Part shown: positions 28,983-39,933 of the stretch, piece by piece
Numbering within the stretch: the stretch's first letter is position 1
How the letters are laid out: each line of letters opens with the position of its first letter
Assembly: GCF_030323145.1 (NCBI RefSeq)
Contig: NZ_CP100470.1
Location: 868,001 to 932,000, forward strand
DNA length: 64,000 bases
DNA from: Mesorhizobium sp. C432A
GTDB lineage: Bacteria; Pseudomonadota; Alphaproteobacteria; Rhizobiales; Rhizobiaceae
Direction: 5' to 3'
Translations under genes and position numbers: made by a program
Notes under the pieces: generated by a model
What the model was told of the DNA's origin: nothing
Database searches by the model: none
Seen by the model: only the letters and a program-made list of their open reading frames with translations

Positions 28983-29017
28983 ACGTGTTGGATTTTATCG
29001 ATGGGCCGCTTAATCTA

Positions 29018-29977
29018 TCAGGAACCGTCGAGCAAGGCCGTGGCGGTCCGCTCGTCGGTGATGAGGCCATTGACCAGCCGGCGGTTCACAGCGGCCAGGA
29101 TGCCCGGCAACTTACGCTCGCCCATGGCGAGCGCAATGACCAGCGACTTTTCGCGTGACGGCAAGGCTGCCGACGATACCCGGTCGTTGGTGATGCCCTC
29201 GATCATGCGGCCTTCCCGATCGAACACCCAGCCGACGATCTCGGCGACGCCGCCAGCCTTTTGCAACGCCTTCAACTCGCTTTCCGAGATAAAACCGTCC
29301 TCGTAGAGCGGCGCCTTCGGGCCGAGATCGCCGATGCCGACAAAGGTCACGTCGGCTTCCGCGGCCAGCGCCAGCGTCGGTTGGATCATCGGCTGGGCAA
29401 GCAGCATCTCGCGCTCTTCCGGCGACGAGGCGATGACCGGCAGCGGCATCGGGAACGAGCGCGCCTTGACCCGGTCGGCCATGGTGAAGATGACGTTGTA
29501 GAAGGCGGCCGAACCGTCGGGCGAGATGTTGCCGGTCAAGGACACAACCTTGTGCTGCGAGCATTCCATCGGCGGCAATTGCTCGATCGCCGCCTTCAGC
29601 GTGCGGCCGGTGCCGATGGCCAAGACGATGGGCGTCGGTGACCGCAGCCGCCGCTCGATCTCGGCCGCAGCCGCCTCGGCAATGCCGATCGTGGTCGAGG
29701 ATGAGGTTGGATCGCTCGGCACCACTTCGACGAGGTCGAGCGCGAAGCGTGACTTCAGTCTAGCTGCGAGATCAAGGCAATTGGCGATCGGGTGATCGAC
29801 GCGAACCTTGATCAGCCCCTCCGACACCGCCAGCGACACCAGCCGCTGCGCCGTCTGCCGGGAAATGCCGAGCGTGGCGGCGATCTGGTCCTGGGTGTTG
29901 CCGGCAACATAATAAAGCCAGCCGGCGCGCGCTGCCTCGTCCAGCCTGCTGCTGCCGCCATCTTGCCGCGAATTCAA
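29018..29977 (-). CDS. SorC/DeoR-type sugar-binding transcriptional regulator
   Basis: A 319-residue regulator with an N-terminal helix-turn-helix ('TQDQIAATLGISRQTAQRLV', about residues 28-47) and a sugar-binding domain characteristic of SorC/CggR proteins: 'VLAIGTGRTLKAAIEQLP', 'VSLTGNISPDGSAAFYNVIF' and 'DVTFVGIGDLGP'. The start is TTG 29977 because GGAGG lies seven bases upstream and there is no ATG. Gene order (near smo genes, next to a HAD phosphatase) suggests it controls the polyol genes. The effector is probably a phosphorylated sugar or polyol; that is inference. Confidence 0.88.
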   Translation of the reverse strand: MNSRQDGGSSRLDEAARAGWLYYVAGNTQDQIAATLGISRQTAQRLVSLAVSEGLIKVRVDHPIANCLDLAARLKSRFALDLVEVVPSDPTSSSTTIGIAEAAAAEIERRLRSPTPIVLAIGTGRTLKAAIEQLPPMECSQHKVVSLTGNISPDGSAAFYNVIFTMADRVKARSFPMPLPVIASSPEEREMLLAQPMIQPTLALAAEADVTFVGIGDLGPKAPLYEDGFISESELKALQKAGGVAEIVGWVFDREGRMIEGITNDRVSSAALPSREKSLVIALAMGERKLPGILAAVNRRLVNGLITDERTATALLDGS

Positions 29978-30051
29978 AATGTGCCTCCAGCCCTGCCCCT
30001 TTGCGCGCCCTTGGGCGAAGCGTCATAGTCTTGCAGGGAATGTGTCGGCGC

Positions 30052-30079
30052 GCAATTGTTCAATCGGGAGGACAATTGC
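30052..30079. promoter_or_regulatory. inverted repeat, candidate SorC-type operator
   Basis: GCAATTGT (30052-30059) and ACAATTGC (30072-30079) are perfect 8-base arms with a 12-base spacer. The site lies between the divergent SorC-type regulator and the HAD gene, 75 bp upstream of the regulator's start, which fits autoregulation. Confidence 0.55.
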
Positions 30080-30198
30080 TTGCTGCTTCGATCCGGCCGC
30101 CGCGCGGCAACCAACCCAGCGAAAATCGCCAGCGGACGGGCTCGGCGGTTTATCTCCTGATACAAACGCTTTAAGGGGATCGGCAAAAGGAGCCTCGC

Positions 30199-30831
30199 AT
30201 GACGCCGAAAGCGGTTTTCTGGGATATGGACGGCACGCTGGTCGACAGCGAGCCGCTGCACGAGGCGGCCTTGGTGGCGGCGCTGCGCAGCGTCGGTATC
30301 ACGCCGCCGGCCGACCTGCATGAGCGGGTGCTGGGCGTCGCCGCCGCACCGGTCTACGAGATGCTGCGCAGCGAGTTCGGCCTCGACCTGCCCTTCGACG
30401 ACTGGATCGTGCGCAAATACGATCACTACATGCCGATGGCCGAGACGCTGAAGCCGCGCCCCGGCGCGATCGAAGTGTTCAACGAGTTGCGCGCGCTCGG
30501 CGTGCAGCAGGCGGTGGTGTCCAATTCCGACCGGGTGATCGTCGATGCAAATCTGAGCGCCGTCGGCCTGATCTATCCCGGCATGCGCACGATCAGCCGA
30601 AACGACGTGCGCGAAGGCAAGCCGCATCCCGAACCGTTCCTGCGCGCCGCGTGGCTGGCCGGCGTCGATCCTTCAGACGCGGTGGCCGTCGACGACAGCG
30701 TTACCGGCGCCACATCAGGCCTGGCCGCGGGGATGCGGACGATCTTCTGGCCGGAAGCGCCGATGGCAGGACCCAAGGGCGCTGTCGTGATCAACAGTGC
30801 GGAAGAGTTGCGGGCTCAGTTGGGACTCTGA
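30199..30831 (+). CDS. HAD family hydrolase, phosphoglycolate/sugar phosphatase-like
   Basis: A 210-residue HAD enzyme: motif I 'FWDMDGTLVDSEPLHEAAL', motif II 'VVSNSDR', motif III Lys in 'EGKPHPEPFLRA' and motif IV 'AVDDSVTGATSG'. Strong SD-like AAAAGGAG precedes the ATG. It is divergent from the SorC regulator and likely shares its operator. It belongs to the same subgroup as the HAD enzyme at 19925-20584. Confidence 0.9.
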   Translation: MTPKAVFWDMDGTLVDSEPLHEAALVAALRSVGITPPADLHERVLGVAAAPVYEMLRSEFGLDLPFDDWIVRKYDHYMPMAETLKPRPGAIEVFNELRALGVQQAVVSNSDRVIVDANLSAVGLIYPGMRTISRNDVREGKPHPEPFLRAAWLAGVDPSDAVAVDDSVTGATSGLAAGMRTIFWPEAPMAGPKGAVVINSAEELRAQLGL

Positions 30832-30876
30832 GAAGACCCGCGAAGGCCTGCGCTGCCCCTCATCCCTCTGCCGGGA

Positions 30877-30902
30877 CCTTCTCCCCGTGAACGGGGAGAA
30901 GG
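30877..30902. terminator. perfect hairpin between convergent genes
   Basis: CCTTCTCCCCGT (30877-30888) and ACGGGGAGAAGG (30891-30902) are 12-base perfect arms around GA. It lies between the convergent HAD and aldolase genes. The sequence is of a type dispersed in rhizobial genomes and could serve as a two-way terminator, though no T run follows. Confidence 0.55.
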
Positions 30903-30912
30903 GTGAACTCAT

Positions 30913-31680
30913 TCAGCTCCGGTAAACCGGCTCCTCCTCGTCGAGGATCGCCTTCAGCTCGGCAAGGTGACGCTCCGCCTGGCCGGGATAGTCGTCCATC
31001 TCGCTGGCGGCCTTTTCGGCAATGGCGTCGGAGAGCGTGCGCAGCGGCCGGCCGGTCCACAGCGCCTTGATGTAGGTCTCTGCGGCGCGCTCGAAATAGA
31101 ACATGCGGTTGAAGGCGTCGGCGACGGTGTCACCGATGACCATGACACCGTGATTGCCCATCACCATCACTTTGACCTTCGGGTCGGTGAGCAGCTGCGA
31201 GCAGCGCTCGCCCTCTTCCTCGAAGGCCAGCCCGCCATAATGGGCGTCGACGACGTGGCGGTTGAAGAACATGGCCGAGTTCTGGTCGATCGGCGGCAGA
31301 GTCGAGTCGGCCAGCGATGCAAGCACGGTGGCATGAATGGAATGCACATGCATGGCGCAGCGCGCATGCGGCACGTTGCGGTGAATGGCGCCGTGCAGAC
31401 CCCAGGCGGTCGGGTCGGGCGCATTCGGGCCGGACAATGTCTCGGGATCGTTGGCGTCGATCAGCAAAAGGTCGCTCGCCTTGATGCGCGAGAAATGCAC
31501 CTGGTTGGGGTTCATCAGGAATTTGCTGCCGTCCTCGTTGACCGACAGCGAGAAGTGGTTGGCCACCGCCTCATGCATGTTGAGCCGCGCCGTCCAGCGG
31601 AAGGCGGCGGCCAGATCGACGCGCTCCTCATAGTAGGGCAGGTTGGTCAGCATTTCCTTTTGCAGGCGGGCGATGCTCAT
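30913..31680 (-). CDS. class II aldolase/adducin family protein
   Basis: A 255-residue protein of the zinc-dependent L-fuculose/L-rhamnulose phosphate aldolase-like family. The fold signature is visible as 'ANHFSLSVNEDGSKFLMNP', 'HVHSIHATVLASLA' (two metal His) and 'VMVMGNHGVMVIGDTV' (third His). ATG 31680 is preferred over the longer frame from 31737, which lacks conserved sequence. It stands alone between a hairpin and the urease cluster. Many members without a clear sugar partner act on other substrates, so only the family is sure. Confidence 0.88.
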   Translation of the reverse strand: MSIARLQKEMLTNLPYYEERVDLAAAFRWTARLNMHEAVANHFSLSVNEDGSKFLMNPNQVHFSRIKASDLLLIDANDPETLSGPNAPDPTAWGLHGAIHRNVPHARCAMHVHSIHATVLASLADSTLPPIDQNSAMFFNRHVVDAHYGGLAFEEEGERCSQLLTDPKVKVMVMGNHGVMVIGDTVADAFNRMFYFERAAETYIKALWTGRPLRTLSDAIAEKAASEMDDYPGQAERHLAELKAILDEEEPVYRS

Positions 31681-31773
31681 CCGAAAAACCTCCGTTTTTA
31701 AGAGAATGCCGCGCTCGGCCGTGGCCAGCAACCGCAAACTGCTGGGTCAGGCTGTCTTCGCATTGTCCGTTGT

Positions 31774-31808
31774 CCCAAAACCGCCACGCACTTTTGGGCG
31801 ACATGCAT
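31774..31808. repeat. degenerate copy of a palindromic intergenic repeat
   Basis: CCCAAAA (31774-31780) pairs with TTTTGGG (31792-31798), followed by CGACATGCAT (31799-31808). The same right end and central 'AACCGC...GCACTT.TGGGCGACATGCAT' recur at 50725-50771, where both ends are intact. The element abuts the TAA stop of ureG. Confidence 0.65.
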
Positions 31809-32440
31809 TACGCCGCCGAGCGAGCCGACTGCAGCCCGCCATGTTCGACGATGAAGTCGATGACTTCCTGCAGGCCCTTGCTACGCGACAGGTCGGTGAA
31901 GCCGAACGGGCGCTTGCCGCGCATGCGGGCGGCATCGCTCTCCATGACATCGAGGTTGACGTTCACATAGGGCGCCAGATCGCTCTTGTTGATGACCAGG
32001 AAATCGGAACGGGTGATCGCCGGCCCGCCCTTCCTGGGGATTTCCTCGCCTTGGCAAACCGAGATGACATAGAGGGTCAGGTCGGCGAGGTCGGGCGAGA
32101 AGGTGGCGGCAAGATTGTCGCCGCCGGATTCGATGAAGACGATGTCGAGATCGGGGAATTTCCTGTTCAGCCCGGCGATCGCCTGCAAATTGATCGAGGC
32201 GTCCTCACGGATGGCAGTGTGCGGGCAGCCGCCGGTCTCCACGCCGACGATGCGGTCCTCAGGCAGCGCCTGCAGGCGAGCCAGCATCATGGCGTCTTCC
32301 TTGGTGTAGATGTCGTTGGTGACGACGGCGATGGAGAAATCGTCGCGCAGCGCCTTGCAGAGCTTTTCCGTCAATGTCGTCTTGCCGGAGCCGACGGGAC
32401 CGCCGATGCCGATGCGCAGGGGACCGTTGGCCTGAGTCAT
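31808..32440 (-). CDS. ureG: urease accessory GTPase UreG
   Basis: A 210-residue SIMIBI-class GTPase that drives nickel insertion into urease. P-loop GPVGSGKT is at residues 14-21; '[19 protein letters not shown]', '[20 protein letters not shown]' and '[18 protein letters not shown]' are diagnostic UreG segments; the specificity motif NKSD is in '[12 protein letters not shown]'. It is the last gene of the urease cluster and follows a small membrane protein by 13 bp. Confidence 0.98.
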   Translation of the reverse strand: MTQANGPLRIGIGGPVGSGKTTLTEKLCKALRDDFSIAVVTNDIYTKEDAMMLARLQALPEDRIVGVETGGCPHTAIREDASINLQAIAGLNRKFPDLDIVFIESGGDNLAATFSPDLADLTLYVISVCQGEEIPRKGGPAITRSDFLVINKSDLAPYVNVNLDVMESDAARMRGKRPFGFTDLSRSKGLQEVIDFIVEHGGLQSARSAA

Positions 32441-32453
32441 AGCGAAAAATCCG

Positions 32454-32894
32454 TCATGCCGAAAACTCCGTGATGGCGAGGATGGCGAAGCTGAGCCCGA
32501 TCAACAGGCAGAGCGGCGAATAGAAGCTGACATCGAGCCGCGCAAAAGGCTGTTCCGGCGCCAGACGGCGCCACCACGGCGTGAAGCCGGCAACGCCGCG
32601 GCCGAGGAAGACCAGCCCTATGAGCAGCGCTGTGGCGGCAAGGCCTTCCCTTGGAAAGGGGGTGGCGAAGACCCCTGTCAGCGCCAGCGGCCACAGTGTC
32701 GCCAGGCACAGGCACGCGGCAACGGCAAAACAGACAAACGGCGTCGGCATCTCGTCGACGCCGCGAAAGCCGACGACGGCGTGGGCGCAGGAGACGCCGT
32801 CCCTGCCCGGCCAGATGCCGCCAAGGCCCCAATAGACATGCAGCGCGGTGATCAGCAGCAGGACGGCCGAGAGGGCGAAGGCGAGGACGATCAT
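32454..32894 (-). CDS. DUF3995-like four-helix membrane protein
   Basis: A 146-residue protein with about four hydrophobic segments ('[21 protein letters not shown]', then three more) and the family-like 'HVYWGLGG' and '[16 protein letters not shown]' segments. ATG 32894 overlaps the ureF stop by 4 bp, so it is co-translated inside the urease accessory operon. Its role there is unknown. Confidence 0.75.
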   Translation of the reverse strand: MIVLAFALSAVLLLITALHVYWGLGGIWPGRDGVSCAHAVVGFRGVDEMPTPFVCFAVAACLCLATLWPLALTGVFATPFPREGLAATALLIGLVFLGRGVAGFTPWWRRLAPEQPFARLDVSFYSPLCLLIGLSFAILAITEFSA

Positions 32895-33577
32895 GAGCGG
32901 AACAGCCTGGAATACTGCGTCTCGTGCTTCATCGCCATGATGTCGGAGATGAAGGCGCAGCCGCCGAGATCGTCCAATGTCGAGCCGGCGGCGCGCGCGG
33001 CCGTCGACAGCGCCAACGGCTCGAAGCCGGCGAGCAAGGCCATAGCGTCCGTCTGGCCGACGATGCCGAGTCGGATCGCCGCCTGGACGAGGTTGGAGAA
33101 GAAGGCCTGCAGGAAGGCCGACATCGCGTCCTGAAGCGCGATGCCGTTGCCGCCGGCAACGGCGCCGACGGCGACACAGTAGGCGCATTCGGCCGGCAGG
33201 CGGCCCAATACCGGATTCGCCCACGCCGCTGCCGCTTTCAGGAAGGCGGCGCCTTGCAGCATGGTTTCGGTGTGGCGCTCACGCGAGCCGGCCAGCGCTT
33301 CGGCGAGATCGGCAATTTCATGGAGGTCGCCTTCATGGAGGTCGCCGCCGTCGCGGGCGCGGCGCCAGCTTTCCGCGAAGAGCACGGCGTCGTTCCAGCC
33401 CGAGCCCATCTCGACCAGCGTCTCCAGCCAGAAGGCGAGGCTGGCGGTATCGGCAACCAGCCCGTCTTGCCCGGCGCGTTCGAGACCATGGCTGTAGGCA
33501 AAGCCGCCGACCGGAAAGGCCGGCGACAGCCACGCCATGAGCCGCAGCAAAGCGATGCCGGACGGCTGGTCAGTCAT
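32891..33577 (-). CDS. ureF: urease accessory protein UreF
   Basis: A 228-residue helical chaperone that joins UreD and UreG in the nickel-loading complex. The signature '[16 protein letters not shown]' is near residue 18. ATG 33577 starts inside the end of ureE (8-bp overlap). The middle of the protein contains a duplicated pentapeptide [10 protein letters not shown], encoded by an exact 15-bp tandem repeat at 33317-33346, without disturbing the frame. Confidence 0.97.
   Translation of the reverse strand: MTDQPSGIALLRLMAWLSPAFPVGGFAYSHGLERAGQDGLVADTASLAFWLETLVEMGSGWNDAVLFAESWRRARDGGDLHEGDLHEIADLAEALAGSRERHTETMLQGAAFLKAAAAWANPVLGRLPAECAYCVAVGAVAGGNGIALQDAMSAFLQAFFSNLVQAAIRLGIVGQTDAMALLAGFEPLALSTAARAAGSTLDDLGGCAFISDIMAMKHETQYSRLFRS
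33317..33346. repeat. exact 15-bp tandem duplication inside ureF
   Basis: TTCATGGAGGTCGCC occurs at 33317-33331 and again at 33332-33346 with no mismatch. It encodes a doubled pentapeptide in UreF. Confidence 0.9.
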
Positions 33578-34172
33578 GATCGTGATGATGCCCGTCATGG
33601 GAATGGCTGTGCGAATGCGACTCGCTGTGTGCGTGGGAACGTCCATCATGGGAATGCGCTTCGGCGTGCGCATGCGCATGGCCGTGATCGTGACCATGCG
33701 CACCTTGGGCGGAATAGGCGCCGCGCACCGGCTTGAACGGTTCGGAGACTTCGCGCACCGTGGCGCCCAGCCCTTCCAGCATAGCCTTGATGACATGGTC
33801 GCGCAGGATCAGGATGCGGCCGGGCTCGATCGCTGCCGCCAGATGGCGGTTGCCGATATGCCAGGCGAGTTCGGTCAGATGCACGGCGTGGCGGGCACGG
33901 ATGTCGTAGACCTCTTCGGGTGCCGCGGTGATCTCGACCTGGGCGCCATCCTCCAGCACCAGCCGGTCGCCATCGTTCAAGGTCACGGGCTCGGGCAGAT
34001 CGACCAGCACCTTGCTGCCGTCGGCAAGCTCGATGGCGCGGCGGCGCAAATGACGCTCGTCATGGGGCAGGACGGCACGGCCGGATGGCGGCGTAGTTCC
34101 GGCAGTGCCGGCAGGCACCACCGAGACGGCCCGGGGGAACTTGGTGAAGTCGGTGTTCAGGTTGAGTTTCAT
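33570..34172 (-). CDS. ureE: urease accessory nickel chaperone UreE with His-rich tail
   Basis: A 200-residue metallochaperone delivering nickel to the UreDFG complex. The body includes '[16 protein letters not shown]' and 'YHIGNRH'-like '[20 protein letters not shown]'. The last 45 residues or so are dominated by His alternating with Asp, Gly, Ser and Ala, ending HDGHHHDHD, a nickel-storage tail seen in some but not all UreE proteins. Its ATG overlaps the stop of the GST gene by 4 bp, so the GST is part of the same message. Confidence 0.97.
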   Translation of the reverse strand: MKLNLNTDFTKFPRAVSVVPAGTAGTTPPSGRAVLPHDERHLRRRAIELADGSKVLVDLPEPVTLNDGDRLVLEDGAQVEITAAPEEVYDIRARHAVHLTELAWHIGNRHLAAAIEPGRILILRDHVIKAMLEGLGATVREVSEPFKPVRGAYSAQGAHGHDHGHAHAHAEAHSHDGRSHAHSESHSHSHSHDGHHHDHD

Positions 34173-34774
34173 CGCATGGCTCCACCGTTAGCCTGGGCTC
34201 TCGCACGGGCAGGCCGCGCCAGGACGCGGTCGAAATACGCGTTGACGCGCTCGGATTCGATCGGGAATTTTCCGGCGCGGGCCCAGCCGCCCATGTCGCC
34301 CAACAGCACGTCGACGGCGGAAAACCGGTCGCCCAGCGCAAACTCCCGATCCCCCAGCCGACCGTCGAGCGCCTTGGCCTCCGAGGCGAAATCGTAGGCG
34401 GCGGCGGGGCCGACATCGACCCGCACGTCCTTCGGCAACAGGAAGCGGTGGCGCAGCTTGTTCCACAGCGGCGCTTCGAACTCGGACTGGGCAAAATGCA
34501 TCCAGGAATCCATTTCGGCGCGTCCGGCCACACCTGGATTGGCGCCCATGCCTTTGTCGGCGTGCTTGTCGGCGAGATAGACGCAGATCGCCGCCGAATC
34601 CGTCACCGTCAGTTCGCCATCGATCAGGATCGGCACCTTGCCCGACGGGTTGAGCGCATAGGCTTCCGGCGAGCGCAATTTGACCTCGACGAATTCATAG
34701 GGCTGCCCGAGTTCCTCAAGCATCCACAGAACGCGGCTGACGCGGGAGCCACGCGATCCGATAGCCTTGTACAT
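34169..34774 (-). CDS. glutathione S-transferase family protein
   Basis: A 201-residue GST: N-terminal thioredoxin-like domain with 'SRVSRVLWMLEELGQPYEFV', the cis-Pro region 'NPSGKVPILIDGELTVTDSAAI' and a helical C-terminal domain with 'LGDRFSAVDVLLGDMGGW'. It overlaps ureE by 4 bp and follows a membrane protein gene by 42 bp. An embedded GST in the urease operon is notable, but its link to urease is unproven. Confidence 0.88.
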   Translation of the reverse strand: MYKAIGSRGSRVSRVLWMLEELGQPYEFVEVKLRSPEAYALNPSGKVPILIDGELTVTDSAAICVYLADKHADKGMGANPGVAGRAEMDSWMHFAQSEFEAPLWNKLRHRFLLPKDVRVDVGPAAAYDFASEAKALDGRLGDREFALGDRFSAVDVLLGDMGGWARAGKFPIESERVNAYFDRVLARPARARAQANGGAMR

Positions 34775-34816
34775 GGTCGAACCCTCTTTCCTGCGACCCT
34801 AAACCATAGCCACTGT

Positions 34817-35410
34817 TCAGACGATGGTGTCGAAGAGCCGCAGGATGAACGACCCCTGGTAGATCAGTGTGCCGACGACGAAGGCAATGTGAAAACGGCG
34901 GTCGCGCACCAGTATGGCGGCTATGCACAGCGCCACGAAAACCGGCGTTCGGAACAGATATTCATTGCCGTAGCGGGCGAAATGCTCGGGACCTTTCAGC
35001 AGCGTGTCGACGACATCGAGCAGATAGGTGGCCGCCAGCAGGCCGAAGAACCAGCCGCGGCGCGAATAGAAGAAATCCTCGTAGCTGGTGTAGTCGAGCA
35101 TCGAATCCGGAAACAGCAGCGCGCACAGCAGGAACAGCGTGATGGCGTAGAAGATCAGGAACAGGTACTTGCCGAAAGTCCAGACCTCTATGGTGTAGAG
35201 GCCGAACTCCCACCACCAGAAATGCACCAGCAGCAACAGCATGGAGGCGACCCAGCCGAGGTGCACGGGATAGAGCCTGTACTGGCCGGGATGCTGGACG
35301 ATTCGCGCCACCCCCGACAGCAGGCGAGCGACGCCAAGTCCGATCACCATGCCCATGACGATGCGGATATGCGGGAAGATGTCGTGGGCGGAGGCTATTT
35401 CGGTGACCAT
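34817..35410 (-). CDS. hypothetical membrane protein
   Basis: A 197-residue protein with about six hydrophobic segments ('GMVIGLGVARLLSGVA', 'LGWVASMLLLLVHFWWW', 'YLFLIFYAITLFLLCALLF', and others). No catalytic motif is visible. It lies between ureC and the GST gene on the same strand, so it is probably transcribed with the urease genes. I do not recognise the family; a conserved rhizobial membrane protein is the safest label. Confidence 0.7.
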   Translation of the reverse strand: MVTEIASAHDIFPHIRIVMGMVIGLGVARLLSGVARIVQHPGQYRLYPVHLGWVASMLLLLVHFWWWEFGLYTIEVWTFGKYLFLIFYAITLFLLCALLFPDSMLDYTSYEDFFYSRRGWFFGLLAATYLLDVVDTLLKGPEHFARYGNEYLFRTPVFVALCIAAILVRDRRFHIAFVVGTLIYQGSFILRLFDTIV

Positions 35411-35501
35411 GACCTGCTACGCGGTTCTTTGAGCCGCATATTGCGGTGGGACCGACCGGGTCGCAACGGAATTTGCCGGGTCGATCAAATCGCCCCTCGC
35501 C

Positions 35502-37213
<1,712 letters not shown>

Positions 37214-37393
37214 CAGTCAATGCTCCCCAAACGAGAGTCCGGCCGCAGCCGAACTCCACATCGTCGCCATCCAATGGTCATGCAATGACCCGCTTGGCGA
37301 CACCTTCTGATCCCATTTGGCCGTTGAGGTGGACGTGCCACCCCAAACCGCCCGTTTGCCAAACCCTTGGCCAAATCGATGAAAGGAAAATAC

Positions 37394-37756
37394 ATGCGCA
37401 AAATCATCGTTCTTGCAGCCGCCGCCACGCTGGCCTCCGCAACCGTAGCCGGCGCCCAGCAACAGCCCACGCCGCAACCGAAGCCGGCGGCGCCCAGCGC
37501 TCAGCCGGCGGCGCCGGCGATCCAGAAGGTCAACATCGTCGATATCAGCGAATTGCCCAAGGCCACCCAGACGCAGGTCAATCAGGTGATCGCCCAGCGT
37601 GGCGATGCCGGGCTGCAGAAACTGCGCTCTTCGATCGACGCGACGCCGCAGATCAAGTCGGCGCTCGAAGCCAAGGGGCTCACCTCGGCACAGGTGGTCG
37701 CCGCCAGCATGACCACCGATGGCGCGCTGACCCTTGTCACCAAGAAGGCAAGCTGA
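37394..37756 (+). CDS. hypothetical secreted protein, Pro/Gln/Ala-rich N-terminus
   Basis: A 120-residue protein starting MRKIIVLAAAATLASATVAGAQ, a clear Sec signal with cleavage after AGA or AQ. A Pro/Gln/Ala-rich linker follows and then a compact domain 'IVDISELPKATQTQVNQVI' to the end. AAAGGAAAA precedes ATG 37394. It reads against the urease genes, between ureC and ureB. No function is recognised. Confidence 0.75.
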   Translation: MRKIIVLAAAATLASATVAGAQQQPTPQPKPAAPSAQPAAPAIQKVNIVDISELPKATQTQVNQVIAQRGDAGLQKLRSSIDATPQIKSALEAKGLTSAQVVAASMTTDGALTLVTKKAS

Positions 37757-37879
37757 AAGAAGCGCTTGGCGGGCCGGCACCCGGCCCGCCAGCCCACAGG
37801 GAACCTTCGCCCGACAGGAGGCGTTTCGTTCCTTTGGCGCCGAACGGCGTTGCACAGAAAAGTCCACCAGGAGTGAGCA

Positions 37880-38377
37880 ATGCCTGTCTTTGCCGACACC
37901 AGATGGCTCCAGAGCCTTGCTGCCTGCACATTTCTCGCAGCTTTCGGCCCGCAAGCCGCGCAAGGTCTTGAAAGCGCTGACGCCGTCAACCGGGCCGACA
38001 CCGTCAACAGGATCGTCGGCTCCGATGTCCGGCAGGAGGAGGCGCGGACGGAACCACAGACCAACAAGATCATCACCGCGATCGAGCGGACGCGTGAGAA
38101 CATCGGCGCCGTGCGCAAGACGTCCAAGCTCGATACTGTGGATATCGTCTTCCTCACCGACGCGGCGCGCAGCGAAGGCGGCCCGCCGCCGGCGGTCGAG
38201 AGCAAGGTCGAACAGCATCAGGACGACATTGCGGAACTGCGCAAGGAGATCGACGCCAACGCCTTGCTGTTCAACGCCATCGATTCGCGGCGCGTGCTTA
38301 CGGAAGACGTCCTTGCGGTGGAATTCGACGGCTCGGCAAGAATCGTCATCTACGCGGCGGCCAGGCCGTCGAACTGA
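37880..38377 (+). CDS. hypothetical exported protein
   Basis: A 165-residue protein with a signal-peptide-like N-terminus ('WLQSLAACTFLAAFGPQAAQG'), then a polar, largely helical body ('QTNKIITAIERTRENIGAVR', 'KVEQHQDDIAELRKEID') and a C-terminal 'VLAVEFDGSARIVIYAAA'. It lies with the previous gene on the plus strand inside the minus-strand urease cluster, convergent with ureB. No family is recognised. Confidence 0.7.
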   Translation: MPVFADTRWLQSLAACTFLAAFGPQAAQGLESADAVNRADTVNRIVGSDVRQEEARTEPQTNKIITAIERTRENIGAVRKTSKLDTVDIVFLTDAARSEGGPPPAVESKVEQHQDDIAELRKEIDANALLFNAIDSRRVLTEDVLAVEFDGSARIVIYAAARPSN

Positions 38378-38403
38378 CCTCAGGGCGCCCGACCCCGTCG
38401 ATC

Positions 38404-38709
38404 TCACAGCCTGCCCATGATCTTCTGCTGAAAACCGTAGACCTCGCGTTTTCCTCCGAACGGCACCAGCGTGACGTCCCGCTCTTGTCCCGGTTCGAAG
38501 CGCATCGCGGTGCCGGCGGCAATGTCCAGACGCATGCCGCGCGCTTTGTCGCGATCGAATTTCAACCCCTCATTGGTCTCGAAGAAATGGTAGTGGCTGC
38601 CGACCTGGATCGGCCGGTCGCCGCTGTTGGCCACCTTCAGCGTCACCGTCGGCAGCCCCTTGTTGAGCTCGATGTCGCCGCTTGCCGTGATGATTTCGCC
38701 GGGAATCAT
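38404..38709 (-). CDS. ureB: urease beta subunit UreB
   Basis: A 101-residue structural subunit of the (UreABC)3 enzyme. It begins [18 protein letters not shown] and contains '[16 protein letters not shown]' and '[16 protein letters not shown]', all diagnostic. ATG 38709 gives the usual UreB length. It follows the HupE/UreJ-like gene by 8 bp. Confidence 0.98.
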   Translation of the reverse strand: MIPGEIITASGDIELNKGLPTVTLKVANSGDRPIQVGSHYHFFETNEGLKFDRDKARGMRLDIAAGTAMRFEPGQERDVTLVPFGGKREVYGFQQKIMGRL

Positions 38710-38717
38710 CGTTAGCC

Positions 38718-39305
38718 TCACAAAACGCCGAAGACCAGGCCGACGGCAGCACAGGCAGCACCTGCGGCGCGGGCAAGCCCGCGAAAGCGCATGCCGAGGC
38801 CAAGGCCGGCAGCGATGCCCATGGCATGGAGAAGTGCGGTGGCAACGGCAAAGCCGGCCATATAGTCAAGCCCACCTGCATTTTCCGGCACTTCGGTGCC
38901 GTGGGCATGGCCATGGAACAGCGCGAACAGGCCAATGATGGCGACTCCGGCCGAGACCGGCAGATCGACCGCCAACGCCACCAGAAAGCCAAGCGCGACG
39001 ACGGAGGCAAGGATGCCCGGTTCGACGAAAGGCACCGGCACGTGGAGCATGCCGAGCGCGCCGCCGACCAGCATTACGCCGACAAAGGCCAGCGGCCAGG
39101 CCCAGATCGCCTTGCCGCCCTTGAGCGCCGCCCACAGGCCGACGGCGACCATGACGGTCATATGGTCGAGGCCGGACAGCGGATGCGCGAAGCCCGCCGC
39201 GAAGGACGAGGTGGTGCCGATGCCGACATGGGCATAGGCGGGCATCGCCGCCGCCAGCAGCAGGATCGCTGCAAGCGTGGTGCGTTTGGTTGAAGCAGAG
39301 ATCAT
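38718..39305 (-). CDS. ureJ: HupE/UreJ family nickel-transport-like membrane protein
   Basis: A 195-residue membrane protein with a signal-like first segment ('[15 protein letters not shown]'), about six further hydrophobic stretches, the family motif 'HPLSGLDHM' and a His-rich '[15 protein letters not shown]'. HupE/UreJ proteins are nickel/cobalt permeases linked with hydrogenase or urease. It lies between ureA and ureB in the operon, consistent with nickel supply. ATG 39305 is the natural start of the signal segment. Confidence 0.9.
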   Translation of the reverse strand: MISASTKRTTLAAILLLAAAMPAYAHVGIGTTSSFAAGFAHPLSGLDHMTVMVAVGLWAALKGGKAIWAWPLAFVGVMLVGGALGMLHVPVPFVEPGILASVVALGFLVALAVDLPVSAGVAIIGLFALFHGHAHGTEVPENAGGLDYMAGFAVATALLHAMGIAAGLGLGMRFRGLARAAGAACAAVGLVFGVL

Positions 39306-39334
39306 CGGTCTTCCCTTCGAAGTCACGAAAACAA

Positions 39335-39589
39335 TCACGCAGCCTTGCGCGGGCCGCAGCCCTCGGCCTTGAGCACGCGTTGGGTCGAGGCCGGATATTT
39401 CACCAGTTTCTCCACTGGGCGGATCGGGCGTGCGGAAAAATTGCCGCCGCAGTTCGGGCAGACGCCGCCCAGCACATGTTCAGCGCAGTCAGCGCAGAAG
39501 GTGCATTCAAAGGTGCAGATCAGCGCGTCCGCCGCTTCCGGCGGCAGGTCCTTGTCGCAGCATTCGCAATTCGGTCGCAGCTCCAGCAT
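39335..39589 (-). CDS. DUF1272 family cysteine-rich protein
   Basis: An 84-residue protein rich in paired cysteines: 'PNCECCDKDLP', 'CTFECTFCADCAEHVL' and 'CPNCGGNF', compatible with two zinc sites. This matches the small DUF1272 proteins often found near urease genes. It lies 11 bp after ureA in the same operon. A metal-related role is possible but not shown. Confidence 0.85.
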   Translation of the reverse strand: MLELRPNCECCDKDLPPEAADALICTFECTFCADCAEHVLGGVCPNCGGNFSARPIRPVEKLVKYPASTQRVLKAEGCGPRKAA

Positions 39590-39600
39590 CGTTTTTCTCC

Positions 39601-39903
39601 TCACCTGATCGGTTCGTGAACGGTCACCAGCTTGGTGCCGTCGGGAAAGGTCGCCTCGACCTGCACGTCGTGGATCATCTCGGCGATGCCTTCCATCACC
39701 TGCGCGCGGGTGATGACATGGGCGCCGGCCTCCATCAGTTCGGCGACCGGGCGGCCGTCGCGGGCGCCCTCGACGACGAAATCGGTGATCAGCGCGATCG
39801 CTTCGGGGTGATTGAGCTTGACGCCGCGTCCCAGCCGCTTGCGCGCCACGATCGCCGCCATGGCGATGAGCAGCTTGTCCTTTTCACGCGGCGTCAGGTT
39901 CAT
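39601..39903 (-). CDS. ureA: urease gamma subunit UreA
   Basis: A 100-residue structural subunit starting [20 protein letters not shown], with '[20 protein letters not shown]' and '[20 protein letters not shown]', the standard UreA sequence and length. It follows ureD by 30 bp. Confidence 0.98.
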   Translation of the reverse strand: MNLTPREKDKLLIAMAAIVARKRLGRGVKLNHPEAIALITDFVVEGARDGRPVAELMEAGAHVITRAQVMEGIAEMIHDVQVEATFPDGTKLVTVHEPIR

Positions 39904-39933
39904 GCGCTTTCCTGGATTTGGCCTGTATTTGGC

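Noticed and set aside
37217..38407. 396-residue minus-strand open frame between ureC and ureB
   Set aside because: Its composition is Arg-rich without domain; the plus strand has two genes with signal peptides and ribosome-binding sites there.
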